Source: Fibrobacter intestinalis
Lineage (GTDB): Bacteria > Fibrobacterota > Fibrobacteria > Fibrobacterales > Fibrobacteraceae
DNA length: 56,178 bases
Direction: 5' to 3'
NCBI RefSeq assembly: GCF_900167415.1
Contig: NZ_FUWU01000009.1
Coordinates: forward strand, 1-56,178
Made by a program: the position numbers and the translations under genes. Shown in pieces: positions 18,099-27,537 of this stretch (positions within the stretch are counted from its first letter, which is position 1; each line of letters opens with the position of its first letter). The notes under the pieces are model-generated. The model saw only the letters and a list, made by a program, of their open reading frames with translations. It did no database searches and had not been told where the DNA came from.

Positions 18099-19192
18099 TG
18101 ATGGCAGAAGCCAAATCGGCGATTGATCTTGTCCATGTTTCCAAGGCTTACCCCGGAGAAGCCGATGCGGTAAACGATGTTTCGCTTTCCATTCGGGAGG
18201 GCGAATTCATCGTTCTGGTCGGTCCGTCCGGGTGCGGAAAGTCTTCGGTCTTGCGGATGATTGCCGGCTTGGAATCTCCGTCGCGCGGTAAATTGTTTTT
18301 GCATGGCAAGGACGCCAGTCGTCTGGAGCCGAAGGACCGCGACATTGCGATGGTCTTTCAAACCCATGCGCTTTATCCGCACATGACGGTTCGCGAGAAT
18401 CTGGAATTTGCCTTGCGCATGCGGGGAATTTATTCGGCGGCGGAAATCAAGGAGCGTCTCCGCGAAGCGATTGAAATTTTGGATCTGGATTCCATCTTGG
18501 ACAGGAAGCCGAAGCATCTTTCCGGAGGGCAGCGGCAACGCGTTGCTCTGGGGCGCGCCTTGGTGCGGAAGCCGAAGATATTTCTCTTTGACGAACCGCT
18601 TTCCGGTCTGGATGCCAAAATGAAAAACCAGATGTACGTGGAACTGGGACGGCTGCATTCCCGTTTGCAGGCGACGATGGTGTTTGTCACCCATGACCAG
18701 AACGAAGCGATGATGATAGGGGACAGGGTCGTCTGCCTTTCCAAGGGAGCCATCCAGCAGGTGGGAACGCCCATGGAATTGTATTCGCACCCGGCGAACG
18801 ATTTTGTGGCGAGTTTTATCGGCAACCCTCCGATGAATATCTTTGCGGCGCAGTGGACGTGGGACGGGCTCTTTTTTGAAAAGGCGGCTTTTACGTTTCC
18901 CGTTTCCGAAGATTTTCGGCGTCGCTTTGCCAATGTTCCAAGGCTTCTTGTCGGCGTTCGTCCGGAATTTTTTACGGTTTCAAATGCGTCGCCGACAGCG
19001 ATGGCCGTTACGGTTGAAGTCATCGAGCGGCTGGGGTTTGAAACCCTGATCTATGCCCAGTGCAACGACCAGAGCTTTGTTTTGCGCGTGCCTCCGACGG
19101 AATCTTTTTTTGTCGGGGAAAAGATATTTCTGTCTTTGGACGAAAAGAATATCCACCTGTTTGATATTTCGACGGGAGTCAGTTTCCTTTGA
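18098..19192 (+). CDS. Sugar-type ABC transporter ATP-binding protein (MalK/UgpC family)
   Basis: 364 residues from the ATG overlapping the previous stop. It contains Walker A GPSGCGKSS, the Q-loop region VFQTHALYPHMTV, signature LSGGQRQRVALGRA, Walker B IFLFDEPLSGLD and the H-switch FVTHD. The C-terminal 120 residues are the regulatory beta-barrel (TOBE/MalK-type) with RPEFF. It powers import of a sugar or sugar-phosphate through the two permeases encoded downstream. The substrate cannot be told from sequence. The stop lies 14 bases before the start of the binding-protein gene. Confidence 0.92.
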   Translation: MMAEAKSAIDLVHVSKAYPGEADAVNDVSLSIREGEFIVLVGPSGCGKSSVLRMIAGLESPSRGKLFLHGKDASRLEPKDRDIAMVFQTHALYPHMTVRENLEFALRMRGIYSAAEIKERLREAIEILDLDSILDRKPKHLSGGQRQRVALGRALVRKPKIFLFDEPLSGLDAKMKNQMYVELGRLHSRLQATMVFVTHDQNEAMMIGDRVVCLSKGAIQQVGTPMELYSHPANDFVASFIGNPPMNIFAAQWTWDGLFFEKAAFTFPVSEDFRRRFANVPRLLVGVRPEFFTVSNASPTAMAVTVEVIERLGFETLIYAQCNDQSFVLRVPPTESFFVGEKIFLSLDEKNIHLFDISTGVSFL

Positions 19193-19206
19193 TCGAGCGG
19201 TGCGCC

Positions 19207-20553
19207 ATGCGGATTTTCGCCGCTTTGCTGTGTGCGCTCGCCCTTTGGGGCTGTGAAACGGAGCGTTCCCTCAAAAAGGAAGTTCTTCAGCTTTGGATTA
19301 TGCCGAACAGTCCGGATCCGGCTGCGGATATGCTGCACGTCCTGCGCAATTTTGAATTGGAAAATCCCGGCATTGAAGTGCAGGTGACGATTCTCGACTG
19401 GAGCGTCGCCTGGACAAAAATCACGACGGCTGCGGCGACGCATAGCGGACCCGATGTCCTGCAGATGCCGACGACGTGGGCGGCTTCCATTTCGGCGATG
19501 GGAGCTTTGATGCCCCTTGATTCGCTGCTTGCCGTTTCGGGTGGGGATTCCGCTTTTGCGGAGGTTTCCATGAAGTTTGCGCGACCGGGGACTTCCTTTG
19601 CGACTTCGCTTCCTTGGTTTCTGGATGTTCGACCGCTTTTCTTTCGCCGGGACGTGCTGGCCGAAGCGGGAGTGGACCCGAAAACGCTGCTGAACTGGAC
19701 GGATTTCCGAAAGGCTCTTTTAAAAATTCAGAAGGCGGATTTGACAATCGAGGGAATGCGCATTGCGCCTATCGGATATCCCGGAAAGCACGATTGGAAT
19801 GTCATCCATAATTTGGCTCCCTGGATTTGGGGCGCTGGTGGGGATTTTCTGGATTCGACGGGAAGCGAAAGCCGTTTGGCGACAAAGGAAAGCATTGCCG
19901 GTATCCTTTTTTATTTGAATCTGGTCCGCGACGGATTTAACAGCAAAAAGAACTTGACGAAGAATACGAATCAGGTGAGCATGGATTTTGATGAAGGGCG
20001 GCTGGCTTTCTGGTTCGATGTGACGAACAAGACGCTTTATTTGGACAGTCCGCGTTTTTTGGGAGGCTCTTCCAAGAATGTGACGGCGCGCAATTATTCC
20101 GTGATGCTTCCGCCGACGGCCCCTGCCGGAAAAAGCACCTATTATTTTGCGGGCGGCTCCAATCTTTCCGTCTCCCGCTTTACCAAGCACAAGCGTTCGG
20201 CGATGGCGCTGGTTCGCTACCTTTCTTCCCGTCCGGACGTGCAGTTGGAACTTTCGCGCGTGACCGGTTTTTTGCCGGCGCTTCTTTCGACGTATGAATA
20301 TCCGTATTTCAAGGAAGATGAAACGCGGGGCGTTTTTCAGCAGATGATTTCACGCTTGCGTTCGTATCCGGCGGTACCTTATTGGGGAGAAATCGAAACG
20401 GAAATTCTTTTGCGTCGTTTTGGCAACATCTTTGACTTGATTACGTTGAGCGGCGACAACGCCTGGCCGGAAAAAGAAATCCTCTCGGAAATTCGTGCGG
20501 CGGACAGCGAAATCAACCGCTTTATTAAACGGCAGCGGGAGAGCGGCAAATGA
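19207..20553 (+). CDS. ABC transporter extracellular sugar-binding lipoprotein
   Basis: 448 residues from the ATG at 19207, chosen because it begins a clear lipoprotein signal (MRIFAALLCALALWGC, lipid-carrying C16). An in-frame TTG six codons earlier is less likely. Family 1 solute-binding features: a first strand LQLWIMPNS, SGPDVLQMPTTWAASISAMGALMPLD, an LPWFLDVRPLFFRRDVL hinge segment, and SRFTKHKRSAMALVRYLSS near the end. It captures the ligand in the periplasm for the MalF/MalG-like permeases that follow. The next gene starts inside its stop (ATGA). Confidence 0.88.
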   Translation: MRIFAALLCALALWGCETERSLKKEVLQLWIMPNSPDPAADMLHVLRNFELENPGIEVQVTILDWSVAWTKITTAAATHSGPDVLQMPTTWAASISAMGALMPLDSLLAVSGGDSAFAEVSMKFARPGTSFATSLPWFLDVRPLFFRRDVLAEAGVDPKTLLNWTDFRKALLKIQKADLTIEGMRIAPIGYPGKHDWNVIHNLAPWIWGAGGDFLDSTGSESRLATKESIAGILFYLNLVRDGFNSKKNLTKNTNQVSMDFDEGRLAFWFDVTNKTLYLDSPRFLGGSSKNVTARNYSVMLPPTAPAGKSTYYFAGGSNLSVSRFTKHKRSAMALVRYLSSRPDVQLELSRVTGFLPALLSTYEYPYFKEDETRGVFQQMISRLRSYPAVPYWGEIETEILLRRFGNIFDLITLSGDNAWPEKEILSEIRAADSEINRFIKRQRESGK

Positions 20554-21482
20554 CGAGGCGTTATTTCTTTATTTTGCCGATGCTGGCTTTTGCTGTCGTT
20601 TTTTTGATGGTGCCCGTCCTGTTCGGTCTGCTCCTTCCTTTTTTTGACGGAAATTCGCAGAACGCTCTGGGCGGTTCGTTCAGCATCCAGAATTTTTTCA
20701 AGGCGGTTTCTTCGGCTTCGGGAACGGGGCTTATCGACGCGGCGCGCAATACGGTGATTTACACGCTTTGCGTTTCTAGCGGAAGCATTGTGCTCGGTCT
20801 TTTTGGCGCGGTTATTGTAACGCAGAAGTTTCCCACGGTGAAAATCGTTCGCGGGCTGATGATGATTTCCTGGGTGGTTCCGACGTATATTGTCGGGCTT
20901 CTTTGGGGATTCATGTGGCAGCAGGATGAAGGCATTATCAATACGCTCCTGTTCGACTATTTGCATTGGGATCGGATTTCCGGCTTGTTCGGCGCCGTCT
21001 GGACGTATTCGGACAACGGAATTCTGATCAAGCCGAATTGGCTGACGGGACCGAATACGATTTGGGCGATTATCGTTCCGGCTATCTGGAGAAACTGGCC
21101 GTTTTGCATGATGATGTTTTTGTCGGCGATGGCGGCGATTCCACGGGATATTTACGAAGCGGCGGAATTGGACGGCGTGCCTAGCCGCGAGCGTTTTTTG
21201 CATATCACGCTTCCGATTCTCAAACCGATTTTTGCCGTCATTATTTTGGAATGCCTGGTCATCAATATGTATAGCTTCAATCTGGTGGCGATGATGTTCG
21301 GAAATGGAGCCGGCTTTCCGGGAAAATACGGCGACCTGATGATGACTTTTTTGTACCGCACGTCTTTCCAGACCTGGAATTTCGGGGCGGGAGCCGCTTT
21401 GGGAACGTTGATGATGATTGTAGCACTTTTCGGCGTTTCGCTTTGGTATCGGAATTTTGCAAAGGATTTGCACCATGCTTAA
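20550..21482 (+). CDS. Sugar ABC transporter permease (MalF/UgpA type)
   Basis: 310 residues with six predicted membrane helices, the first at about residues 5-28 (FFILPMLAFAVVFLMVPVLFG). The cytoplasmic EAA loop YEAAELDGVPSRERFLHITLP docks on the ATPase. It overlaps the binding-protein stop by four bases (ATGA) and the next permease by eight bases, so translation of the three is coupled. The long first periplasmic loop is of normal size here, unlike in its partner. Confidence 0.9.
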   Translation: MTRRYFFILPMLAFAVVFLMVPVLFGLLLPFFDGNSQNALGGSFSIQNFFKAVSSASGTGLIDAARNTVIYTLCVSSGSIVLGLFGAVIVTQKFPTVKIVRGLMMISWVVPTYIVGLLWGFMWQQDEGIINTLLFDYLHWDRISGLFGAVWTYSDNGILIKPNWLTGPNTIWAIIVPAIWRNWPFCMMMFLSAMAAIPRDIYEAAELDGVPSRERFLHITLPILKPIFAVIILECLVINMYSFNLVAMMFGNGAGFPGKYGDLMMTFLYRTSFQTWNFGAGAALGTLMMIVALFGVSLWYRNFAKDLHHA

Positions 21483-23646
21483 ATTCCTCGCCTGGGCTTT
21501 CGCTTTTTTGAATATCGCGCCGCTTTTATGGATGGTGTGGAGTTCCCTTTTGGGATCGAGCGAAATCCAGCAGGGGAAAATTCTTCCCGATCCGTATCCG
21601 AATGACGTCGTGTTTGTGGAAAAAATTTCGGATGGCCGCATTGTGGCGGGGACTTTGCACGGTCAGATTTACCAGTTTGAAAACGGAAATCTGGACTCTC
21701 CGATTCGCCGCTCTTTGGATCTCTCGGCGGTTTCTGTAAATTACACCGTTGCGGATTCCAGCCTCTATGCGTTTTCTCCGGATGAAGGCGTGATGCGGGT
21801 GAATTTGAATCGCTGGAAAGTGGATAATCGTTGGGATCTGGGGGATTTTGAAGAGGCGTATCGGAAAAGCGATTTCTCGGAATTCCGCTACGTTCCAAAC
21901 CAGATGCCTGAAGGAGAATTTTCCAGGCTCGGTGCCCTTCTCGATTCGCTTCCGCTTGCGGAAAACGCCAAGTGGACTTTGGCGGAAGTTTTGGGTTCGC
22001 CTTTTCCCCGGGATTCTTCGATAATTCAAAAACTCAATGGCATTTTGAATTCTCCGCAAGTGCTTGCGCGGGTAATTGGCGTCTGGCAGGGAAAATCGGA
22101 CTGGGTGAACCCGGCTATCGGCAGCCTTTTGAAAAAAAGGAACCGCTCCGATGCAGATAATCGTCGTCTGTTCCGCTGGTGCCTTGCAGAACGGGCTCCT
22201 AGCCCGCTGACGATTTTTCGGCAGATTCCGTGGACGCCTATCTGGGTGAATCGTGTTCCTGCCAGCGATCACGGGGTTTCAGTGGTGAGCGCTGGCGATT
22301 ACTTGTGCGTGGGCATGTGGTGGGAACAGTTTCCGGGAATTGCCTTTGTACACAAAAAGACGGGAAAAATCCATTGGCTGACTTCGCAGTGGGGGCTTCC
22401 CTCCAGTTCCGTGCAGCGGATTTTGCGGATTTCGGATTCGGAAATCCTGGTGGCGCACGACCAGGGATTTTCCTTGGTCGAAGTGGAGAGGCAAAAAGTC
22501 AAGGCGAATTATCTTTTTGGCGAAGGCGGTCTTCCCTTTTATAACGGGCGGGATTTGCGCTTGTCCGTGGTGAATCGCAGTGCGATGCTGTTTGCCTGCG
22601 GGCGGCAGATTGTCTTTTTCGATATCCGCGCGGGGCGCGCCATAAAACGGCTTTACGAGGATTCGGAGCTTTTCCAGTCCGATATTTCCGTTATCAAGAG
22701 CGGCGAAGAACGCGTCTTTTTTGGACTTGTAGGCGGGCTCGTGGAAATGAACTTGTGGGATTTGTTGAGCGAAGTCGGCAACCAGAAAACCTATTCCGTT
22801 CTAGGGACGGCGACAAGTCTTTCTTTGGATGGAAACCGCTTGCTGGTCGGCATGCAGGGCGGCAAAATCTCCCTTCTCGACTTGGAAAATCCAGAAAGAA
22901 ATCAAAATCTCCAATTGCCAGAAGGCGGCATTTATTTGCATTGGCGAAATTATGAAGACTTGCTCCGTATGATTCCCTTTGGCACTTTTTTCACCAACTC
23001 GCTCTTGATTTGCGGGACGACGGTTTTGATTTGCCTTTTGCTGGGTTCTTTGGCGGGCTTCGGGCTTTCCCGGGCGACGAGAAAGTTGCGTATTGTGGTC
23101 AATGCGGGGCTAATCTGGAGCCAGATTGTGCCAAACGTCCTCCTTTTGATTCCCGCTTTTTTGCTGGCTTCGTATTGGCAACTGCATACGCCGATTCAAA
23201 TGCTGAACACCCGATGGGGAATCATTCTGTTGTACTCGGTCCTTTTCTTGCCGATGACGGCTTGGATTTTGCAGAATTTTTTCCGCTCGGTTCCCCGGGA
23301 AATCGAAGAAGCGGCGATGATTGACGGCTGCACGGCGTTTTCCGCCTTTTTTCGGGTCATTGTGCCGTCGTCTTTGCCGGGGATTTTGGCGACGGGAATT
23401 TACGTCTTTATTCTGGCGTGGGACGAGCTGATGTTCGCCTGGGTATTTTCGATGGACACTTCGTCGGCGACGATTCCTGTCGGTCTGCGCCTCTTTTTTG
23501 GACAATTCGGCTCCCGTTTTGACTTGATGATGGCTGCGGCGACTTTATCGACTTTGCCTGTCATCGTCCTCTTTTTGATTGTGCAACGCAAATTGCTGAG
23601 TGGATTCGCCGGTAGCCATTCGGCAGACGTTAAGAACAAGGGTTAG
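21475..23646 (+). CDS. MalG-type ABC permease with a large periplasmic propeller-like insert
   Basis: 723 residues against about 280 for ordinary MalG-type permeases. Helix 1 is residues about 5-25, then the chain follows the normal loop start (SSLLGSSEIQQGKILPDPYP). A domain of about 470 residues (roughly 30-500) interrupts it, and the permease resumes with WRNYEDLL..FFTNSLLICG, helices 2-6 and the EAA loop EEAAMIDGCTAFSAFFRVIVP. The insert repeats strand patterns such as DGRIVAGTLHGQIYQFENG, GLPSSSVQRILRISDSEILVAHDQG and DGNRLLVGMQGGKISLLDL, like sensor beta-propellers (Reg_prop/PQQ/WD type). It should lie in the periplasm next to the binding protein. The ATG at 21475 overlaps the previous gene; its frame is open slightly upstream. 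Substrate unknown. Confidence 0.88.
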   Translation: MLKFLAWAFAFLNIAPLLWMVWSSLLGSSEIQQGKILPDPYPNDVVFVEKISDGRIVAGTLHGQIYQFENGNLDSPIRRSLDLSAVSVNYTVADSSLYAFSPDEGVMRVNLNRWKVDNRWDLGDFEEAYRKSDFSEFRYVPNQMPEGEFSRLGALLDSLPLAENAKWTLAEVLGSPFPRDSSIIQKLNGILNSPQVLARVIGVWQGKSDWVNPAIGSLLKKRNRSDADNRRLFRWCLAERAPSPLTIFRQIPWTPIWVNRVPASDHGVSVVSAGDYLCVGMWWEQFPGIAFVHKKTGKIHWLTSQWGLPSSSVQRILRISDSEILVAHDQGFSLVEVERQKVKANYLFGEGGLPFYNGRDLRLSVVNRSAMLFACGRQIVFFDIRAGRAIKRLYEDSELFQSDISVIKSGEERVFFGLVGGLVEMNLWDLLSEVGNQKTYSVLGTATSLSLDGNRLLVGMQGGKISLLDLENPERNQNLQLPEGGIYLHWRNYEDLLRMIPFGTFFTNSLLICGTTVLICLLLGSLAGFGLSRATRKLRIVVNAGLIWSQIVPNVLLLIPAFLLASYWQLHTPIQMLNTRWGIILLYSVLFLPMTAWILQNFFRSVPREIEEAAMIDGCTAFSAFFRVIVPSSLPGILATGIYVFILAWDELMFAWVFSMDTSSATIPVGLRLFFGQFGSRFDLMMAAATLSTLPVIVLFLIVQRKLLSGFAGSHSADVKNKG

Positions 23647-24115
23647 TAATCAGTTGGAAGTAGAATGTGGGGAGTTGGGTCACTCCGAGGCGCGGAGTGA
23701 ACTCCGTCATTGCGATCCGTGCTACATCGTCATTGCGAGCGGTAGCGAAGCAATCTTATAGCCCATTCCCGAACTTTAGGATGGAGGCTTTGCTCTATTC
23801 GCCTAAAGGGAGCAAAGCTTCCAAGCCTTATGGGGGCAGCCACTTCTTCCATTGCTAGCGTCTCGTTGTCTGCGAAAAACTTCGAAGTTCCATTTTGTAA
23901 TTTTACGAAGCTTTGTCCTTGCGCATAAGAAATCCCCGGAAAAATCCATTCCTGCCTGGGAATACGGCGATTCCTTGTGACAAAAGGCGGTTGCGGAACA
24001 TTGACCATAATTTCCCAAAATATCGTCAATTGAAAATGCCGCGGCTTTGCGCTTGTTGGGGCATATAACTCCCTAAAAATTCTATATTCTCGGCGGTTCT
24101 TTTTGGAGTTTTTTG
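23647..24115. repeat. Gap with dispersed CATTGCGA repeats and a hairpin
   Basis: No supported gene. Two partial CATTGCGA..GAAGCAATC repeats lie at 23706-23757. A GGAG-headed hairpin follows: GGAGGCTTTGCTC at 23783-23795 and GAGCAAAGCTTCC at 23810-23822, 13 bp with one mismatch. An agttgggagttgg-type stretch starts the gap. TATATT at 24083-24088 is a likely promoter box for the next gene. Confidence 0.55.
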
Positions 24116-25945
24116 ATGGCTGTTGCAAGAAAAAAATCGGAAGAGTCCCGGATGACGCGGATTTCCCGGATGTATTTCAATCGGATGTTTCCCAAACGAA
24201 TGGATGCTTTGAAGGTCGCTCTTTCGGTTTTTGCGGGCGTGTTCATCGGAATCATGCCCACAATCGGCATCGCCATCATTTTGACTGTCGCCGCCTGTGC
24301 TTTTTTCAAACTTCCCAAGGTGCCGGGAGTCGTGTCGTCTTTTGTGGCGAATCCGCTGACCCAGTTCGGTTTCTTTTATCCGTCGGGATATTATATCGGG
24401 AAAAAAATTCTCCAGCCTTCGGCGATTTCTTTTGATTTCCTTCGGGAATTGGAAGGCCTCTCCTTTAGAAATTGCATCGATGTCGTGACTCGGCTTTGGA
24501 ACGAAGCCTCCGGACACCTTTTGGCATTTTTGCTCGGCATCACCTTTATTGCGCTGGTTTTTGGAATCGCTTTCGGAGTTGCCGCCTATTTCATCGTTTC
24601 CTACCGCAAAAAGAAGCACATTGCGATTAAAAACAAGTATATTCAGGAACTGATTTCCGAAGACCAGAAAATCATTAAAGAAGCTAAACTCAAAGGAAAA
24701 CACATGCATATCTTTCCGTTTAAAGCACTCCGTCCTGTGGATCCGAGTCAGGCCAAGGACATTTCCGCTTTGCCTTATGACGTCATGAACCGCGAAGAAG
24801 CCAAGGAAATGGCGAAGGGTTTGCCCCATTCCTATTTGCGCATCACCCGTGCGGAACTGGAACTGCCGGATTCTGTCGAGGCTTACGACCCGCAGGTCTA
24901 TGCCCACGCTAAAGAAAATCTGGACAAGTTCATTGCGGACGGCGTTATCGCTTTCGATAAAAAGAACTGCCTCTACATTTATCGCCAGACGATGAATGGG
25001 CGGGAACAATACGGACTGGTCTGCACAGTTCCAGCAAAGGATTATTTTGACAACATCATCAAGAAGCACGAGCTGACCCGCAAGGATAAGGAAGACGACC
25101 GTCTGCGCCACGTTCTGGCGACGAATTCGAATACGGGGCCCGTGTTTCTCACCTATCGGGATCAGGGACAGTTTGAACTGCTCAAAAAAATTATCGCCCG
25201 CGACCCGGTCTATGATTTTGTGACGGAGGCCGACGGCTTTGGGCATACGGTATGGGTCATTGACGACGACAATGAAATCGAAGAAATTTGCCGTTCGTTC
25301 GATTCTGTTCCCGTGTGCTATATCGCCGACGGGCATCATCGCAGTGCCGCTGGAGCTCGTGCCGCCGGATACCGTGCCGCCCAGAATCCCAATAACCGCG
25401 GCGACGAGGAATACAACCGCTACCTGGCGATTCTCTTCCCGAGTACCCAGCTGAAAATTCTGGATTACAACCGCGTCCTCAAAGATTTGAACGGGCGCAC
25501 GCAGGAAGAATTTTTTGCGGAACTGGAAAAAGTCTTTTCTATTGAGAAGCTCCCGTCCGCGGCGCATCCGTCCAAGCAGAACGTGGTGAATATGTATATC
25601 GGCGGAAACTGGTATGCGTGCGCGTTTAAGCCGGAATATCTGGAGGATTTGGGACCTGTCGATAGTCTGGACGTCGCCCTTTTGCAGAAGCTCGTTCTGA
25701 AGCCGCTCTTCAACGTGGACGATCCGCGCACGGCGAAGAACATCGATTTTGTGGGCGGAATCCGCGGGCTGGGCGAACTCGAGAAACGCGTGGATTCCGG
25801 TGAATGCGCCTGCGCTTTTGCCATGTATCCGACGACCCTTGACCAGTTGATGGCGATTGCGGATGCTGGCGAAATCATGCCGCCGAAGAGCACCTGGTTT
25901 GAACCGAAACTTCGGGACGGCCTTTTGGTCCACTCCTTGGATTGA
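24116..25945 (+). CDS. Fusion of a DUF2062 membrane domain and a DUF1015 domain
   Basis: 609 residues from the ATG at 24116, with GGAG at 24105-24108. Residues about 1-195 match DUF2062: RMDALKVALSVFAGVFIGIMPTIGIAIIL, SSFVANPLTQFGFFYPSGYYIG and a second helix pair. Residues about 205-609 match DUF1015: FPFKALRPVDPSQAKDISALPYDVM, SYLRITRAELELP, IYRQTMNGREQYGLVC, the strongly conserved YIADGHHRSAAGARA, and a terminal STWFEPKLRDGLLVHSL. DUF1015 shares a fold with ParB/SerK nucleotide-dependent enzymes, including free-serine kinases, so a cytoplasmic kinase-like role is possible (inference). Each domain is usually a separate protein. It is a single gene with a likely promoter at 24083. Confidence 0.85.
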   Translation: MAVARKKSEESRMTRISRMYFNRMFPKRMDALKVALSVFAGVFIGIMPTIGIAIILTVAACAFFKLPKVPGVVSSFVANPLTQFGFFYPSGYYIGKKILQPSAISFDFLRELEGLSFRNCIDVVTRLWNEASGHLLAFLLGITFIALVFGIAFGVAAYFIVSYRKKKHIAIKNKYIQELISEDQKIIKEAKLKGKHMHIFPFKALRPVDPSQAKDISALPYDVMNREEAKEMAKGLPHSYLRITRAELELPDSVEAYDPQVYAHAKENLDKFIADGVIAFDKKNCLYIYRQTMNGREQYGLVCTVPAKDYFDNIIKKHELTRKDKEDDRLRHVLATNSNTGPVFLTYRDQGQFELLKKIIARDPVYDFVTEADGFGHTVWVIDDDNEIEEICRSFDSVPVCYIADGHHRSAAGARAAGYRAAQNPNNRGDEEYNRYLAILFPSTQLKILDYNRVLKDLNGRTQEEFFAELEKVFSIEKLPSAAHPSKQNVVNMYIGGNWYACAFKPEYLEDLGPVDSLDVALLQKLVLKPLFNVDDPRTAKNIDFVGGIRGLGELEKRVDSGECACAFAMYPTTLDQLMAIADAGEIMPPKSTWFEPKLRDGLLVHSLD

Positions 25946-25981
25946 TTCGTGAGCGGGATTTGCGGAAATCGGATTTTAGGA

Positions 25982-27160
25982 ATGCGCGCTGTTTTGTGCG
26001 TATTCCTTTTGGCGTTTTCCGCTTATGCGGGCAATGTAAAAACCGCAGGCGTTTCGGCGGGCGATGCCGCGACTCGCGACTTGCAGCTGCGCGAATTCGG
26101 GATGGTTTTTCATCCGCAGACATACGGCTATCTGGGGGCGAATCTCCTCTATTTTCCTCTTCCTGTTCAGACAAAACTCTCGACGGAATACGGCAAGCAC
26201 GAGGGCTATGTCTTGCGCCAGAATTTTGCGGCCTACTTTGCGGATTCTTTGGGAAAAAGTCCGTGGCAACTCGGCGTTTTGTGGTGGTTTGAACGCCACG
26301 GCTGGGACAGCGAGGACTTTCTTCTTTTTCCGCATTACGGCGATTTCTCGCTGATTCGCAGTGTGCAGACGGCGGGCGTTACCCTTTCCCGCCCGGATCT
26401 TGGTTGGGGCATTGCGGGCGGCATCCAGTATTCCAATCCGGAATTTGTCGGCAAGGGCTACGAAGCGGAAACGGATTCGCTGTTTGAGTGGGCGGCTTTT
26501 ACCTGGTCTTCTTTTTCTGTGCAGACGAGTTTCCGTCATTCGCATTTTCGCCATGCTCGCTTTTCGCTGAATTTGGAATCCAAACAGGTTTTGGGCGGGC
26601 GTTCCTCGGGGCCTCTCACCTATTTGCCCAATATCGATGTCGCCCTTTATGACCGGAACGGTGATAGCAACGACTCCCTGCGACTTTCTTGGGAACAAAA
26701 TCTGATTGCGCAGCGCTTGTATGCGGAAGTTCTGGTTTATTTTCCGGACAAGGCTTTGCGCTCGGTTTCCCTCAAGTATTATCCCGATCCGTCTAAAATT
26801 GTTTCCTTCGACGTGACCTGCTACCGCAAGCCGGGCGGGGATTTGCTGTGGGGCGGGGGAATTACCATGCCTTTTATCCGGGTCGCTTACAATCACGCCG
26901 ACGATATCGAAAATGTTTTTGGTCTGCGGGGAACCTGGATTGTCCAGTTCCATCTGGGAATTGAAAAAATCCTGGACAAGTTTGTCGGACTGAACGGTTC
27001 CCGTTCGACGCCCATGATGACCCGCTCCATCGATACGGACGAATCCTTAAAGAAACAGCGCCGTGAAGAACGGGAAAAGACGCTTCGCTCTTCGGACGGG
27101 CTTTCGTCTAGGACCAAGGAAATCACGGCGAAGGGCATTGTCGTGGAGGAGGCGAAATGA
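25982..27160 (+). CDS. Secreted outer-membrane barrel-like protein
   Basis: 392 residues from the ATG at 25982, which begins a signal peptide (MRAVLCVFLLAFSAYA). A GTG 11 codons earlier is possible but would mask it. The mature part is rich in alternating aromatic strands (RQNFAAYFADS, WQLGVLWWFERHGW, SFSVQTSFRHSHFRHARFSLNLES, RLYAEVLVYFPDKALRSVSLKYYPD), pointing to an outer-membrane beta-barrel. The C-terminus is a polar, charged tail of about 50 residues after the last strand. No named family is recognised. Its stop overlaps the start of the following lipoprotein gene (ATGA), so they probably work together. Confidence 0.7.
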   Translation: MRAVLCVFLLAFSAYAGNVKTAGVSAGDAATRDLQLREFGMVFHPQTYGYLGANLLYFPLPVQTKLSTEYGKHEGYVLRQNFAAYFADSLGKSPWQLGVLWWFERHGWDSEDFLLFPHYGDFSLIRSVQTAGVTLSRPDLGWGIAGGIQYSNPEFVGKGYEAETDSLFEWAAFTWSSFSVQTSFRHSHFRHARFSLNLESKQVLGGRSSGPLTYLPNIDVALYDRNGDSNDSLRLSWEQNLIAQRLYAEVLVYFPDKALRSVSLKYYPDPSKIVSFDVTCYRKPGGDLLWGGGITMPFIRVAYNHADDIENVFGLRGTWIVQFHLGIEKILDKFVGLNGSRSTPMMTRSIDTDESLKKQRREEREKTLRSSDGLSSRTKEITAKGIVVEEAK

Positions 27161-27507
27161 AAAAATTTTTGGCATTAGCCTTTCTCTGTTTATCCGCCTG
27201 TTCGCATCTGGTGGTGGATTCTACGGAGCGTTTGCAGATTAAAAATTTGTCCGATAAGGCGATTACGCGTTTTTCCGTTGTCGGCAAATCGGACACGTTG
27301 CTCTGGGTTCCGGACACGGTCCTTCCGGGCGAGCTTTCGTTTGTACGTGAAGCGGATTTTGTCGGGACTTTCCGGACGATTTTTTACGCCGCCGATTCGA
27401 CGGGAAAATTTCATCTGGTCGATGCGGGCAAAATCCATTTTGACGGCGGAAGCGAACTTCTCAAGTTTTCAGAAAAGGACGATGTTTGGGATTTGGAATT
27501 TGAATAA
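27157..27507 (+). CDS. Small lipoprotein coupled to the barrel protein
   Basis: 116 residues. A lipoprotein signal MKKFLALAFLCLSAC puts the lipidated Cys at position 15; a short beta-rich domain follows (IKNLSDKAITRFSVVGKS, LLWVPDTVLPGELSFV). No family is recognised. Start and stop overlap with the previous gene (ATGA) imply translational coupling. smc follows after 30 bases. Confidence 0.7.
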   Translation: MKKFLALAFLCLSACSHLVVDSTERLQIKNLSDKAITRFSVVGKSDTLLWVPDTVLPGELSFVREADFVGTFRTIFYAADSTGKFHLVDAGKIHFDGGSELLKFSEKDDVWDLEFE

Positions 27508-27537
27508 CGCCTTTGATTAAGCTACTTTTTCCATAAC

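Noticed and set aside
24026-25933. 635-codon open frame antisense to the DUF2062-DUF1015 gene
   Set aside because: Composition and overlap show it is the mirror of a real gene; no ribosome site or family motif.
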